From CAZAKZ01 sp964485695 (lineage in GTDB: Bacteria > Planctomycetota > JAFGQW01), in assembly GCA_964485695.1 (NCBI GenBank), contig CAZAKZ010000002.1, positions 1 to 64,000 of the forward strand: a stretch of DNA of 64,000 bases, in the 5' to 3' direction. Positions 41,183-50,408 of this stretch are shown here, one piece after another. Below the pieces are notes generated by a model. That model had not been told where the DNA came from and ran no database searches. It worked only from the letters and a program-made list of their open reading frames with translations. The translations under genes and the position numbers were made by a program. How positions within the stretch are numbered: the first letter of the stretch is position 1; every line of letters begins with the position of its first letter.

Positions 41183-43573
41183 ATGCATCCCATGGACATG
41201 GATCGTCTGCTCACGAAGTTCCAGAAGGACCCTGTCTGGCGGAACCGCATCGTGCACTGGGAAGTCCTGGACACGGCCCGGGGCCGGTACGAGGCGGTCC
41301 CCGATGCGGTGCATCCCGCCCTCCGGGAAGCGCTCGAGCAGCGCGGGGTGAATCGCCTCTACGACCATCAGCGGGAGGCCTTCGAGGCGGCCCGGGCCGG
41401 CGAGGGATTCATCGCCGCCACACCCACGGCCTCGGGCAAGACCCTCTGCTACAACCTGCCCGTCTTAAGCGCCATCCTCGAGGCCGACCCGGCCACTGCG
41501 GCCCTCTACCTCTTTCCCACCAAGGCGTTGAGCCAGGACCAGGTGGCGGAACTCACCGGCCTCATCCACTGCCTGCCCCGGGAGGTGGTGGCATACACCT
41601 ATGACGGAGACACGCCGCCGGCCGTACGCCGGCGCATCCGGGACCGCGGGGACATCGTGGTCACCAATCCCTACATGCTCCACGCCGGTGTGCTTCCCAA
41701 CCACCCCAAGTGGGGCGACTTCTTCCGGAAGCTCCAATACGTGGTCATCGACGAGGTGCACGTCTACCGGGGCATCTTCGGGGGCAACGTGGCCAACGTG
41801 ATGCGAAGGCTCAGGCGCATCGCCGCCCACTACGGCAAGGACCCTGTGTTTCTCATGGCCTCGGCCACCCTGCGAAATCCGGGGGACCTGGCCGAGCGCC
41901 TCATCGAGAAACCGGTGCGAGTGATTCGCAGAGGTGGAGCGCCGCGGGGAGAAAAACACTTTCTGGTGTTGAATCCCCCGGTGGTGAACGCCGAGGCCGG
42001 CGTCCGGGCGAGCGCCCTGGAGGAGGCCCGACGCCTGGCCCGGGTGCTCATGGGAGTGAAGTCCATCTTCTTTGCCCGGAGCCGGAGCCGCGTGGAAATC
42101 CTGGTGAAGTATCTGAAGGACCTCTACGCCCGATCGGGACGGGATCCGGGCCGGGTGCGGAGTTACCGGGGCGGGTATCTCCCCCGTCTGCGCCGCGACA
42201 TCGAGGCCGCCCTCCGGCGCGGCGATGTGGACGTGGTGGTGTCCACCAATGCCCTGGAACTCGGTGTGGATATCGGCGCCCTGGATGCCGCCGTCCTGGT
42301 GGGCTACCCGGGGAGCCTCGCCAGCACCTGGCAGCAGGCGGGGCGCGCCGGACGACGCCGGACCACCTCGGCCGCCTTTCTCATCCTCACCAACCAGACC
42401 CTGGATCAATACATCGGAGACCATCCGGAATACCTGTTCCGGACGCCCCAGGAGCGGGCCATCCTGGATGCCGACAATCTGGTGGTCCGGGCCAACCACC
42501 TGAAATGCGCTGCATTCGAGCTGCCCTTCCACGGGGACGAGGCCTACGGTCGCGGGGTGGAAACCCGGCGCATCCTGGATCACATGGCCGTGGAATCGGG
42601 CCTGCTCCACCGGACGGGCCGATCGTACCACTGGGCCACGGACGCCTACCCTGCCGAGGACGTGAGCCTCAACAGCGCCGACATCGACAACTTCGTCATC
42701 ATGGAAGAAACAGCGGGGGACCGGGGCGTGGACTATCGCGCCTTCGCCGAGGTGGACCGGCCCGGCGCCATGACCGCCGTCTTCCCCGGCGCCCTCTACG
42801 GGCACCAGGGCGTCCAGTATCAGATCCTACGCCTCGATTACGCCGGCCGGCGCGCGTATGCCCGGAGAGTGGACGCCGACTACTACACCGACGCGGAGCT
42901 CTCCACCGACATCCGCATCACCTGCGTGGATCGAGAAGGCGATCGCGTGGGGCGCTACAGCGCTCGGTTCGGCGGAGTCACCACCCGTACCCAGGCCACG
43001 GTCTACAAGAAGATCAAGTTCTACACCGGCGAAAACCTGGGGGCCGGCGCCATCGATCTTCCGGCCGAGGAGATGGACACCACGGCCTGGTGGATCGTCA
43101 TCCCGGCGAACGCGGCGGCCCGGGCCGGACTCCACGACCCTGGCGGGGACGGGGGGCTCCTGGCCGTGGGCAACGTCCTGCGGGGCGTGGCCCCCCTGTA
43201 TCTCGGGTGTGATCCCGCCGATCTACGGTGCGTGGCCCAGGTGCGATCCCCCCTCTACCGTGCGCCCACCCTCTTTCTCTACGACACGCTTCCCGGGGGC
43301 GTGGGCCTGGGGGAAGCGCTCTTCTTCGGTGAGGAGGAGGTGCTCCGGGCCGCCCTGGAACGGGTGGAGCACTGTCCCTGCAAGGCCGGCTGTCCCGGGT
43401 GCATCGGCCCCACCCGGGCCGGCGGCGTCCTGGACAAGGCCGTGGCGCTGAGGCTCCTGGCCCACCTCACGGGGGGGGCGGCCAGAGAGCCCCTGTCGAG
43501 GCCATCCGCCGAGGCCATACGGACGGCCGGGAATTCACCCCGGCGTAATGACCTTTCCCCGAAAACGGGGTGA
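41183..43573 (+). CDS. mrfA: DEAH/DEVH-box superfamily 2 helicase MrfA (YprA-like)
   Basis: A 796-residue helicase. Domain 1: Q-motif-like YDHQREAFEAARAG, Walker A ATPTASGKT (about residue 80), the Ib segment FPTKALSQDQ, DEVH box VVIDEVHVYRG (about 187) and SAT motif LMASATLRNP. Domain 2: STNALELGVDIGALD and the arginine-finger motif QQAGRAGRRR. The C-terminal DUF1998-type domain ends in a four-Cys zinc cluster CPCKAGCPGC (about 731). In Bacillus subtilis MrfA works with the exonuclease MrfB, encoded right after it, to remove mitomycin C lesions without UvrABC. The gene pair and order here are the same, four bases apart. Confidence 0.92.
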   Translation: MHPMDMDRLLTKFQKDPVWRNRIVHWEVLDTARGRYEAVPDAVHPALREALEQRGVNRLYDHQREAFEAARAGEGFIAATPTASGKTLCYNLPVLSAILEADPATAALYLFPTKALSQDQVAELTGLIHCLPREVVAYTYDGDTPPAVRRRIRDRGDIVVTNPYMLHAGVLPNHPKWGDFFRKLQYVVIDEVHVYRGIFGGNVANVMRRLRRIAAHYGKDPVFLMASATLRNPGDLAERLIEKPVRVIRRGGAPRGEKHFLVLNPPVVNAEAGVRASALEEARRLARVLMGVKSIFFARSRSRVEILVKYLKDLYARSGRDPGRVRSYRGGYLPRLRRDIEAALRRGDVDVVVSTNALELGVDIGALDAAVLVGYPGSLASTWQQAGRAGRRRTTSAAFLILTNQTLDQYIGDHPEYLFRTPQERAILDADNLVVRANHLKCAAFELPFHGDEAYGRGVETRRILDHMAVESGLLHRTGRSYHWATDAYPAEDVSLNSADIDNFVIMEETAGDRGVDYRAFAEVDRPGAMTAVFPGALYGHQGVQYQILRLDYAGRRAYARRVDADYYTDAELSTDIRITCVDREGDRVGRYSARFGGVTTRTQATVYKKIKFYTGENLGAGAIDLPAEEMDTTAWWIVIPANAAARAGLHDPGGDGGLLAVGNVLRGVAPLYLGCDPADLRCVAQVRSPLYRAPTLFLYDTLPGGVGLGEALFFGEEEVLRAALERVEHCPCKAGCPGCIGPTRAGGVLDKAVALRLLAHLTGGAAREPLSRPSAEAIRTAGNSPRRNDLSPKTG

Positions 43574-43576
43574 CCC

Positions 43577-44872
43577 TTGAATTCCGAACAACGCCTGGAA
43601 CGGATCGCCGGCCTGAAGGCCGCGCCCCGGAGCCAGCCGGAAAATCACGGCCAGCGCGCGGGGCCCGCGCTTCCCCTCGATCGGGTGAAGAGGAGCACCT
43701 ACCCGCTCCATCACGGACATGGGGGATTCCAGCTCGGCGTCGCCCTGAAGGGCGACATGACGGCCGTGAATCCCCTGGCCCACGACCTGGGCATCCAGGA
43801 CGTTGACGTACGGAACCTGGCGTTTCTGGACACGGAGACCACGGGCCTCGGCGGGGGCGCCGGTTGTCTCGTGTTCCTGGTGGGGCTGGGGCATTTCACC
43901 CACGACGCCTTCGTCGTGGAGCAGCACCTCCTGACGTCCCCGGGAGAGGAGGAGGGATTTCTGGAGGGGATCCGCGCTTCTCTTGAGGGATTCCCGGGCG
44001 TGGCCACCTACTTTGGAAAGGCCTTTGACCGTCCCCGCCTGGAGGATCGTTTCGTCTTTCACCACAAGGACTTCAAGCTACCGGCGGATCCCCACCTGGA
44101 CCTGCATACCCTGGCCCGGCGCCTCTGGGGGGAGCATCTGCCCGACTGCAAGCTGCGCACCCTGGAGGAGCGGATCCTCGGATTCGAGCGCACGGACGAC
44201 CTGCCGGGCGCCCTGTGCCCGGAAGCCTACAGGTGCCACCTGAACGGGGATTCTTCCCTGCTCCAGGGCGTCCTGGACCACAACCTGGACGACATCCTGA
44301 GCCTCGCAGTGCTCATCCACGTCGTCCGTCTGGAGGCGCTCCATCCCGCTTCCATCAAGGCCAGGATCCTCGTGGCCCGGGGCCTGGAAGCTCTGGGTCG
44401 GCCCGACCGGGCCCTGGCGCTCCTCGAGTCGGCGGCGGCAGAGGAACGGAGCCAAAACGACGAATTCGGGGGGCGATACGCGACCCGGCACCGGGCCCTC
44501 CGGGCCCTGGCCGAGGCCCTGAAGCGGTGGGGACAGCTGGAGAAGGCCGTGGTCCAGTGGGGCGCCATGGTGGAGGCCGGGGAGGGCGGCATCTATCCCC
44601 TGGTGGAGCTGGCCAAGCACTTCGAGCACCACGAAGGCGATCCTGCTCGGGCCCTCACCCTCACCCGCGCCGCCCGGAAAATCTGTTCCCGCCACGAAAA
44701 GCCCACCCTCGAGCACCGGCTCGAGCGTCTGATCCGGAAAGGGGGCGCGTCAAAGGCATCCGGAACCCTGGAACCAGGGCCGGGCACCCTGGCCTCCCGC
44801 CTGCCTCTCTCACGTCCAGCCGGTTCAGGACGAGGCCGGCATGATCTCGACGCGGTTGCCGACGAGGCGTAG
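43577..44872 (+). CDS. mrfB: MrfB-like exonuclease (YprB, RNase H-like fold) with TPR-type tail
   Basis: A 431-residue protein. About residues 75-260 form a DEDD exonuclease: FLDTETTGLGGGAGCLVFL holds the first D-x-E, FPGVATYFGKAFDRPRLEDRF the second Asp, DLHTLARRLWGEHLPDCKLRTLE the third, and LDHNLDDILSLAVL the last. This is the YprB/RNase_H_2 pattern. Then come helical repeats (RALAEALKRWGQLEKAVVQWG) and a tail rich in Gly, Ser and Pro. TTG 43577 lies four bases after mrfA, which shows they form one operon. The last 48 bases overlap, in the opposite sense, the end of purN. Confidence 0.87.
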   Translation: MNSEQRLERIAGLKAAPRSQPENHGQRAGPALPLDRVKRSTYPLHHGHGGFQLGVALKGDMTAVNPLAHDLGIQDVDVRNLAFLDTETTGLGGGAGCLVFLVGLGHFTHDAFVVEQHLLTSPGEEEGFLEGIRASLEGFPGVATYFGKAFDRPRLEDRFVFHHKDFKLPADPHLDLHTLARRLWGEHLPDCKLRTLEERILGFERTDDLPGALCPEAYRCHLNGDSSLLQGVLDHNLDDILSLAVLIHVVRLEALHPASIKARILVARGLEALGRPDRALALLESAAAEERSQNDEFGGRYATRHRALRALAEALKRWGQLEKAVVQWGAMVEAGEGGIYPLVELAKHFEHHEGDPARALTLTRAARKICSRHEKPTLEHRLERLIRKGGASKASGTLEPGPGTLASRLPLSRPAGSGRGRHDLDAVADEA

Positions 44873-45457
44873 CCTTCCTTCGGCAAAGAGCCGTACCGCC
44901 TCCGGAAAGGCCTTAAGCTCGGCCTGGAAGACCCTAGAGGCCAGGGAATGCGGCGTATCCTCTGACAGAACCGGTACCTCGTGCTGGAGGATGATGGGGC
45001 CGTGGTCGTAGCGGTCGTCCACGAAGTGCACCGTGCAACCAGAGGTTTCGGCCCCGGCCTCCAGCACGGCCCTGTGGACGCGATCCCCGTAGAATCCCTT
45101 GCCGCCGAAGGCCGGAAGTAGGGCCGGATGGATGTTCATCACCTTGCCCGTCCAGGTGGGTGTGATGGGAAAGAAAACCATGTATCCGGCCAGGAGCACA
45201 AGGTCGGCCTCGAGGGTCCTCAGCCGGTCGTGGACCTTCTCGGCAAAGGCCTCCAGGCTTTCGAAATCCCTGGGATCGATGACGGTGTGGGGCAGGCCGG
45301 CCTTTTGTGCGCGCTCCAGACCGTAGGCCCCGGGGTTGCTGGATACCACGTCCACGAGCACGCCGGGTAGGGTGCCGGCGGCCATGTGCTCCAGGAAGTT
45401 CTGCAGGGTCCGGCCGCTGCCGGAGAGGAAGACGGATATCCGGGGGAACGTCGACAT
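44825..45457 (-). CDS. purN: phosphoribosylglycinamide formyltransferase (GART)
   Basis: A 210-residue PurN that uses 10-formyl-THF to formylate glycinamide ribonucleotide in purine synthesis. The start VFLSGSGRTLQNFL is the phosphate-binding loop. The catalytic motif NIHPALLPAFGGKGFYG has the Asn and His, and the Asp is in HFVDDRYDHGPIILQ. The start lies one base after the purine nucleoside phosphorylase stop. Its folate link makes the state of FolD (13497) relevant. Confidence 0.95.
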   Translation of the reverse strand: MSTFPRISVFLSGSGRTLQNFLEHMAAGTLPGVLVDVVSSNPGAYGLERAQKAGLPHTVIDPRDFESLEAFAEKVHDRLRTLEADLVLLAGYMVFFPITPTWTGKVMNIHPALLPAFGGKGFYGDRVHRAVLEAGAETSGCTVHFVDDRYDHGPIILQHEVPVLSEDTPHSLASRVFQAELKAFPEAVRLFAEGRLRLVGNRVEIMPASS

Positions 45458-45458
45458 G

Positions 45459-46295
45459 CTACTCTCCCGACTCAGGAGATTCGGTGACCAGGCGCTTCAA
45501 GAGCCTTGTGAGCTTGGGATCGACCGCCGCCGCAATGCGGAGGATTTCCTTGATGTCCACGGGCTCCAAGGCGTCGGGCAAGCACAGATCGGTGATGCAC
45601 CCCACCCCGAACACCTTCATGCCCGAGTGCACGGCCACCAGGACCTCGGGAATGGTGGACATGCCCACGGTATCCGCTCCGATGATCCTCAGGAACCGGT
45701 ACTCCGCCCGCGTTTCCAGCACGGGGCCGAGGAGGGCGGCGTGGACCGCCGACCGGGCACGGATGCCCTCCTCCAGACAGATGGCCTCGGCCCGGTCCAG
45801 GAGCGCCCGGTCGTAGGGCGCACACATGTCGGGAAACCGGGGGCCCAGGCGGTCGTCGTTTAAGCCCACCAGGGGATTGACTCCCATGAGGTTGATGTGG
45901 TCCTCGATGAGGGCGAGGTCGCCGCGCTGCATGTGGGGGTCCATGCCCCCGCAGGCACAGCTCACGAGGAGAGTGTGGGCACCCAGGGCCTTCATCACTC
46001 GGACGGGAAAGGTCACCTCCTGGGCGCTGTAGCCCTCGTAGAGGTGGTAGCGTCCGGCCATGACGAGGATCCGCCGGGAACCGAGGGAGCCGAGGTGGAG
46101 CCGGCTCGAGTGTCCGACGACGCCCGACTGGAGAAACCCTGTCACCTCGCTGTAGGGCAGGGTGGTCTCTTCCTCGATTTCCTGGATCAACCCTTCCAGT
46201 CCGGTGCCGAGGATGACGCCGAACTCGGGTTGGTGGGGCCAGGTTTTCCGGATGGTATCGGCTGCCGTCTGGATGCGGTCGTAGAGGTCGGTCAT
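45459..46295 (-). CDS. punA: purine nucleoside phosphorylase (PNP-I, trimeric type) with Asn-to-Asp switch
   Basis: A 278-residue phosphorylase that splits purine nucleosides to base and ribose-1-phosphate. Motifs: GVILGTGLEGL, the phosphate loop GHSSRLHLG, SCACGGMDPHMQRGDLALI, and GPVLETRAEYRFLR with the base-binding Glu, then VGMSTIPEVLVA. The family normally continues ITN, where Asn (243 in human) selects 6-oxopurines. Here it is ITD (about residue 235). An Asp at this place is found in methylthioadenosine phosphorylase and in human N243D, which gains adenosine activity. It may accept adenosine or MTA. Third gene of a leftward set after the kinase and yggU. Confidence 0.92.
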   Translation of the reverse strand: MTDLYDRIQTAADTIRKTWPHQPEFGVILGTGLEGLIQEIEEETTLPYSEVTGFLQSGVVGHSSRLHLGSLGSRRILVMAGRYHLYEGYSAQEVTFPVRVMKALGAHTLLVSCACGGMDPHMQRGDLALIEDHINLMGVNPLVGLNDDRLGPRFPDMCAPYDRALLDRAEAICLEEGIRARSAVHAALLGPVLETRAEYRFLRIIGADTVGMSTIPEVLVAVHSGMKVFGVGCITDLCLPDALEPVDIKEILRIAAAVDPKLTRLLKRLVTESPESGE

Positions 46296-46401
46296 GCGCT
46301 GGGGTCCTTATGCTCAGCAGGTTGTCAGGAAAACGGGTACGGTCAATTGGAGCAAAAGGGGTCCCCTCGATGCAACCCCCGAGGGAACGAAAGTATGCGC
46401 G

Positions 46402-46701
46402 TCAGAATCCGAGACGCCTCAGAACCTCCTCCGCCTTCAGGCCGGTGACGAGGATTCGCTTCCGGCGGGCGGTCACTCCGGCCAGGAGCTCCACCGAGGT
46501 GCGCGAGACGCCGAGAGTCCGGGCCAGGAACTTCAGGAGCGCCCGATTGGCCTTGCCCTTCTCGGGCGGGGCGTTCACAGCGATATATAACCGCTCCTCC
46601 CGGATTCCCAGGATGCGGGTGCGCCGGGCTCCGGGGATCACCTTCACCTCGAGCCAGGCACCCTCGTCGCGATTCTGCACGCAGGGTATCGAGGTCCCCA
46701 T
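46402..46701 (-). CDS. yggU: YggU/DUF167 family protein
   Basis: A 99-residue small globular protein. The family pattern is clear: LEVKVIPGARRTRILGIRE, then LYIAVNAPPEKGKANRALLKFLARTLGVS, then a Lys-rich strand (ARRKRILVTGL). The biochemical role of DUF167 is unknown. It follows the FHA-kinase gene by 35 bases and precedes the PNP gene. In many bacteria it is near yggS, also in this cluster. Confidence 0.9.
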   Translation of the reverse strand: MGTSIPCVQNRDEGAWLEVKVIPGARRTRILGIREERLYIAVNAPPEKGKANRALLKFLARTLGVSRTSVELLAGVTARRKRILVTGLKAEEVLRRLGF

Positions 46702-46736
46702 GACAAGACTCCGTTCCCACGACTCAGGCGGAGGTC

Positions 46737-49421
46737 CTACTGGATCTTCTCTTCGGCCAGGGGGGTCTCACCGTTGGTATGGTGCAGGAAGAATATCGTG
46801 TCCCAGAACTCCTGTCGAAGAAGGCGCGTCGCTTCCAGAACCTCGAGGCCCTGGTCCGTGTCCCAGGTTCCCTCTACCTTGCCGTAGAGGGCCTTCTGGA
46901 AGAGCTGGTACGCGTTCCCTTCCCGCTTGACCCAGGTGATCAAAGCCTTGTCTCCGCTCCGTCTGGCATATTCTCGGGCCAGGGTATGGCGATCCAGCTC
47001 CACGGCCAGGTAGGCCACCGATTTTATTTCGTTCTTCGTCATGTCCCACCGATCCTCCGTGAATAGCTGGAGGAACTTGGCAGAGGGGTAGTCGGCCCAT
47101 TCGAACCGCTGGGGTATCTTTCGGCCCTTGAAATTCACAGTGAAGTGGATGTGCGTGGCATCCGCTTTCTTCAGAACCCCCGTATCCATCCCCAGGCGCT
47201 GCGAGGCCAGGGGGCACTTCGTATTCTTGATCCCCTTGATCCCCTTGGGCCGACCGGATCGCTCGATGAAGGCGGCCTTCAGGTCCCGCATGGCCGTGAA
47301 TGCCTCGATGCCCTTGTCGAATCGTTTCCGATAGGAATCGTTCAGCATCTTTTCCCTGGCCCCGACGAGAACCTGGAGCCCTTCGGAGAATCCGTATCGC
47401 CTGGCATGGCCGCGGGCTTTTTTGTACGCAGCGAGGAGTACCAGTCTGTCAGCCCTGAACCGCCGGTTCTGCGAATCCACTTTCGCCTTCCTGTAGCCGG
47501 CTGTCAATTTGCTGGCCTCGGCTTCCAGGCCGGAATAGACCTCCTGCGGGGAAGGACCGGCTGCCACATTCCGGAGGAATCCGTCCAGGGTGGAAATCGC
47601 CTCGTCGAAGTGGTCTCGAACGGCCAGCCTCTCGGCCTTCTCCTTGAGGGTATCGAGGGTATTCCGGGCCCGGCGCCTCAGGGTATTCTGGAGCTTCTTC
47701 GCCTCGGTTTTGAAGTCAACGCCCTCCACCGCCGGGTGGGTCTGGATGAACTTCTGGATCTCGCCGTCCGCCTCGGCAAACCGGTAGGCTTCTTCCAGGG
47801 ACTTCACCCGGGTCTGGAGCGAGGCCCAGGCTTTCTTCAGCGCTTGCATGCGCTCGCGTTTCTTGTCCTTCTCCGCCTTGAGCTTCTTCGCGATGCCATC
47901 GGCCTCGGTCCTGGCCTCCTTGCCGAATCGGGTATCCGGATAGGCTTCGGCGACTTGCCGGAAACCCTCGAGTCGCTGCGCCTCGGTGAGGGCGGGATCC
48001 GATTTCACCCGCATGTAGGCCAGCTCCGCCTTCATCTCCAGTGCCTTTTTTTCGGCCTTCTTCTCGGCGGCCGGGTCCGGGCCGGTGGGCCCGGGTCCTG
48101 TAGCCGCAGGCCCGGGACCGGAGGCCGCCGTGGGCGTGGGGGCGGGGTCCGGATCCTGCGTTCCGGAGTCGCCTGGATCGTCGCCCCCGTTCAGAAGGAT
48201 CAGCAGGACCACCAGGACCAGGATCCCGGCGCCGGCGCCGATGCCGATCTTCATGGCCATCCGGGTGAGGGGATTGCCGGCGGCGGGCGGGGCGCCATTC
48301 CCGTTGCCCAGGACGGTTTCCAGATCTTCGATGAGTTCCCCCGGCGTCTGGTAGCGATCGTCGGGATTCTTCTCCAGCATGCACTGGATGATCGAACTGA
48401 CTTCCCTGGGAATGAAGGGGTCCAGTTCGTGCACCGGCCTGGCCGTGTCCTGGATCTGTGCCAGGATGATTTCACGGACCTTTCGTCCCGGGAAGGCGTT
48501 CTGGCCGGTGACCATTCGAAAAAAGGTGGCGCCGAGGGAATAGAGATCCGACCTGACGTCCACGGTCCGACCCTGTGCCTGCTCCGGGGAGATGAAGTGC
48601 GGAGTGCCGAGGATGCCTTCTCCCGGGCTCGAGGAAGACTCATCCGCCCGGTAGGCCAGGCCGAGGTCGGCGATCTTCACCGTGGCGTCCTCGGCGATCA
48701 TGAGGTTGTCCGGCTTGATGTCTCGGTGCACGACGCTCTTGCGCTGGGCATACTGCAGCCCCCGGGCCGCGTCCCGAACGATCTTCACCGCTTCCGCCCA
48801 GGGGATCTTTCCATCCTGGTTGAGGCGGTCCTCCACGCTCCCACAAGGCATGAATTCCATGGAGAAGTAGTAGATCCCCTGGCTACGACCCACGTCATAG
48901 ACCTGGACGATGTTGGGGTGGTTCAAGGCCCCGGCCGCACGGGCCTCCTTGAAGAAGAGGCTGACGAACTTCCGGTCCTCGGTGAGGCGGGCCGAGAGGA
49001 CCTTGAAGGCCACTTCTCTGCCGAGGCTCAACTGGTTGGCGCGAAACACGGTACCCATACCGCCCCGGCCGACGCGCTCCAGGAGGCGGTATCCGGCGAT
49101 CTCCTTCCCCACGAGCCCCTTTCCCTCCATTTCAAGGAGGGAAAGCGTGGTCTCCCCGACATGAATCAGATCCCCGACCTGGAGGGAGGTCTCCTTTTCC
49201 AGCCGCATCTCGTTGACGAAGGTGCCGTTCTGGCTGAACATGTCCTTGATGAAACAGCCGTCCCCGGACAGGGATACGCTGAAGTGCTGCCGGCTAACCA
49301 TGACGTCCGGTATCCGGAGTCCCGTCTTGGGATCGCGGCCGACAACGACCTCGCTGTTCAGGGGGATCTCGATCTGGACTCCCTTGGATTTGCCGTTTTC
49401 TACGACAAGACACAAACGCAT
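46737..49421 (-). CDS. FHA-domain Ser/Thr protein kinase with a large extracytoplasmic coiled-coil part
   Basis: An 894-residue receptor-type kinase. Residues about 1-100 are FHA, which reads phospho-Thr: VVVGRDPKTGLRIPDVMVSRQHFSV and DMFSQNGTFVNE. Residues about 107-365 are a PknB-type kinase: glycine loop GRGGMGTVFRA, Lys in VAFKVL, catalytic HRDIKPDN (about 230) and DLGLAY, then SPEQAQG. After a Pro/Gly linker comes one membrane segment (IGIGAGAGILVLVVLLILL, about 395) and a Pro/Ala stretch, then about 420 residues of Lys/Glu/Ala helix outside, and a C-terminal globular part. Genes of this type are abundant in Planctomycetota. MRLCLVVENG at 49421 is the start; the 35 residues upstream do not fit FHA. 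Confidence 0.92.
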   Translation of the reverse strand: MRLCLVVENGKSKGVQIEIPLNSEVVVGRDPKTGLRIPDVMVSRQHFSVSLSGDGCFIKDMFSQNGTFVNEMRLEKETSLQVGDLIHVGETTLSLLEMEGKGLVGKEIAGYRLLERVGRGGMGTVFRANQLSLGREVAFKVLSARLTEDRKFVSLFFKEARAAGALNHPNIVQVYDVGRSQGIYYFSMEFMPCGSVEDRLNQDGKIPWAEAVKIVRDAARGLQYAQRKSVVHRDIKPDNLMIAEDATVKIADLGLAYRADESSSSPGEGILGTPHFISPEQAQGRTVDVRSDLYSLGATFFRMVTGQNAFPGRKVREIILAQIQDTARPVHELDPFIPREVSSIIQCMLEKNPDDRYQTPGELIEDLETVLGNGNGAPPAAGNPLTRMAMKIGIGAGAGILVLVVLLILLNGGDDPGDSGTQDPDPAPTPTAASGPGPAATGPGPTGPDPAAEKKAEKKALEMKAELAYMRVKSDPALTEAQRLEGFRQVAEAYPDTRFGKEARTEADGIAKKLKAEKDKKRERMQALKKAWASLQTRVKSLEEAYRFAEADGEIQKFIQTHPAVEGVDFKTEAKKLQNTLRRRARNTLDTLKEKAERLAVRDHFDEAISTLDGFLRNVAAGPSPQEVYSGLEAEASKLTAGYRKAKVDSQNRRFRADRLVLLAAYKKARGHARRYGFSEGLQVLVGAREKMLNDSYRKRFDKGIEAFTAMRDLKAAFIERSGRPKGIKGIKNTKCPLASQRLGMDTGVLKKADATHIHFTVNFKGRKIPQRFEWADYPSAKFLQLFTEDRWDMTKNEIKSVAYLAVELDRHTLAREYARRSGDKALITWVKREGNAYQLFQKALYGKVEGTWDTDQGLEVLEATRLLRQEFWDTIFFLHHTNGETPLAEEKIQ

Positions 49422-49652
49422 GTGAATCCGATTCGCCAGGAGGGGTTCATGCAATGCCGGCCGGGCGGACACACCGTTGATCCCCGGACCGGTACAAACC
49501 CAGTATACCCTGCCTTCCTTCTTCAATGGGCTGGCGACCGGGGAAAATTCCGTGGCCGCCTGGCCCCACGATGTCCCGTCCAGATCCGGCCCCGGATCTC
49601 ACCGGGCGTTCGGGATCAGACGATTCCAAAGCCAAAATTCTCACCTGAATTT

Positions 49653-50408
49653 TCAACCGCCGTCCCTTGATTCGAACAGCGCCCGGCCGACACGAACCCA
49701 GGTGGCCCCTTCCTCCACGGCGACCTCGAAGTCGTCGGTCATCCCCATGCTCAGGTGGGGCAGGGGATCATGATACCAGCTTCCCCTGTTGGCATCATCC
49801 CGCAACTCTGCCAGGGCTCGAAAGGCCGGCCGTGCGGTTTCCGGGTCCGGGTCGTATCGGGCCATGGTCATGAGACCGAGGATATTCACGGAAGGGAAAC
49901 GCGCCGCAGCCGCCAGCACCGACTGCACCTTCTCCGGTGTGATGCCGTACTTGGACGCTTCTCCGGTGACGTTCACCTCCAGAAACAGGCCGGGCGGCGG
50001 CGCCCGGTTTTCTTCCACCACCCTCTGGATCCGCTCCAGAAGTGCCAGGGAATCCACGGAGTGGATCCAGGCGAATTGCCCCACGGCCTTCCGCACCTTG
50101 TTGGATTGCAGGTGGCCCACGAGATGCCACACCGGCCCGGTTCCGATGGCCTCGATCCTGGCGAGGGCGGGCTGGACGCGATTCTCGGCCAGATCGATCT
50201 GGCCCAGGGCATGGAGGCGCCGGGCGATATCCGTGGATACGGACTTTGTCACGGCCACCAGGCGTACATCCCCGGGATCTCGCCCCGCGCGCAGGGCGGC
50301 TGCCGCGATCCGCCGGGTGGTGTTTTCCAGATTCGCACGCAGTGTATCGATCAGGGCTCGGCTCCCCAAGTTACGATTCCACCCCGCATCCAGACCCCGG
50401 CGACTCAA
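49653..50408 (-). CDS. yggS: YggS/PLPBP pyridoxal phosphate homeostasis protein
   Basis: A 251-residue PLP-binding TIM-barrel protein. The Lys that binds PLP is in VRLVAVTKSV; the LAENRVQPA block, WHLVGHLQSNKV, EVNVTGEASKYGI and LSMGMTDDFEVAVEEGATWVRVGRALF are conserved. It controls free PLP and amino-acid balance, without a known reaction. A TTG at 50408 with GGAG just before it is used; the first 15 residues are not conserved. Upstream gene of the leftward cluster. Confidence 0.93.
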   Translation of the reverse strand: MSRRGLDAGWNRNLGSRALIDTLRANLENTTRRIAAAALRAGRDPGDVRLVAVTKSVSTDIARRLHALGQIDLAENRVQPALARIEAIGTGPVWHLVGHLQSNKVRKAVGQFAWIHSVDSLALLERIQRVVEENRAPPPGLFLEVNVTGEASKYGITPEKVQSVLAAAARFPSVNILGLMTMARYDPDPETARPAFRALAELRDDANRGSWYHDPLPHLSMGMTDDFEVAVEEGATWVRVGRALFESRDGG

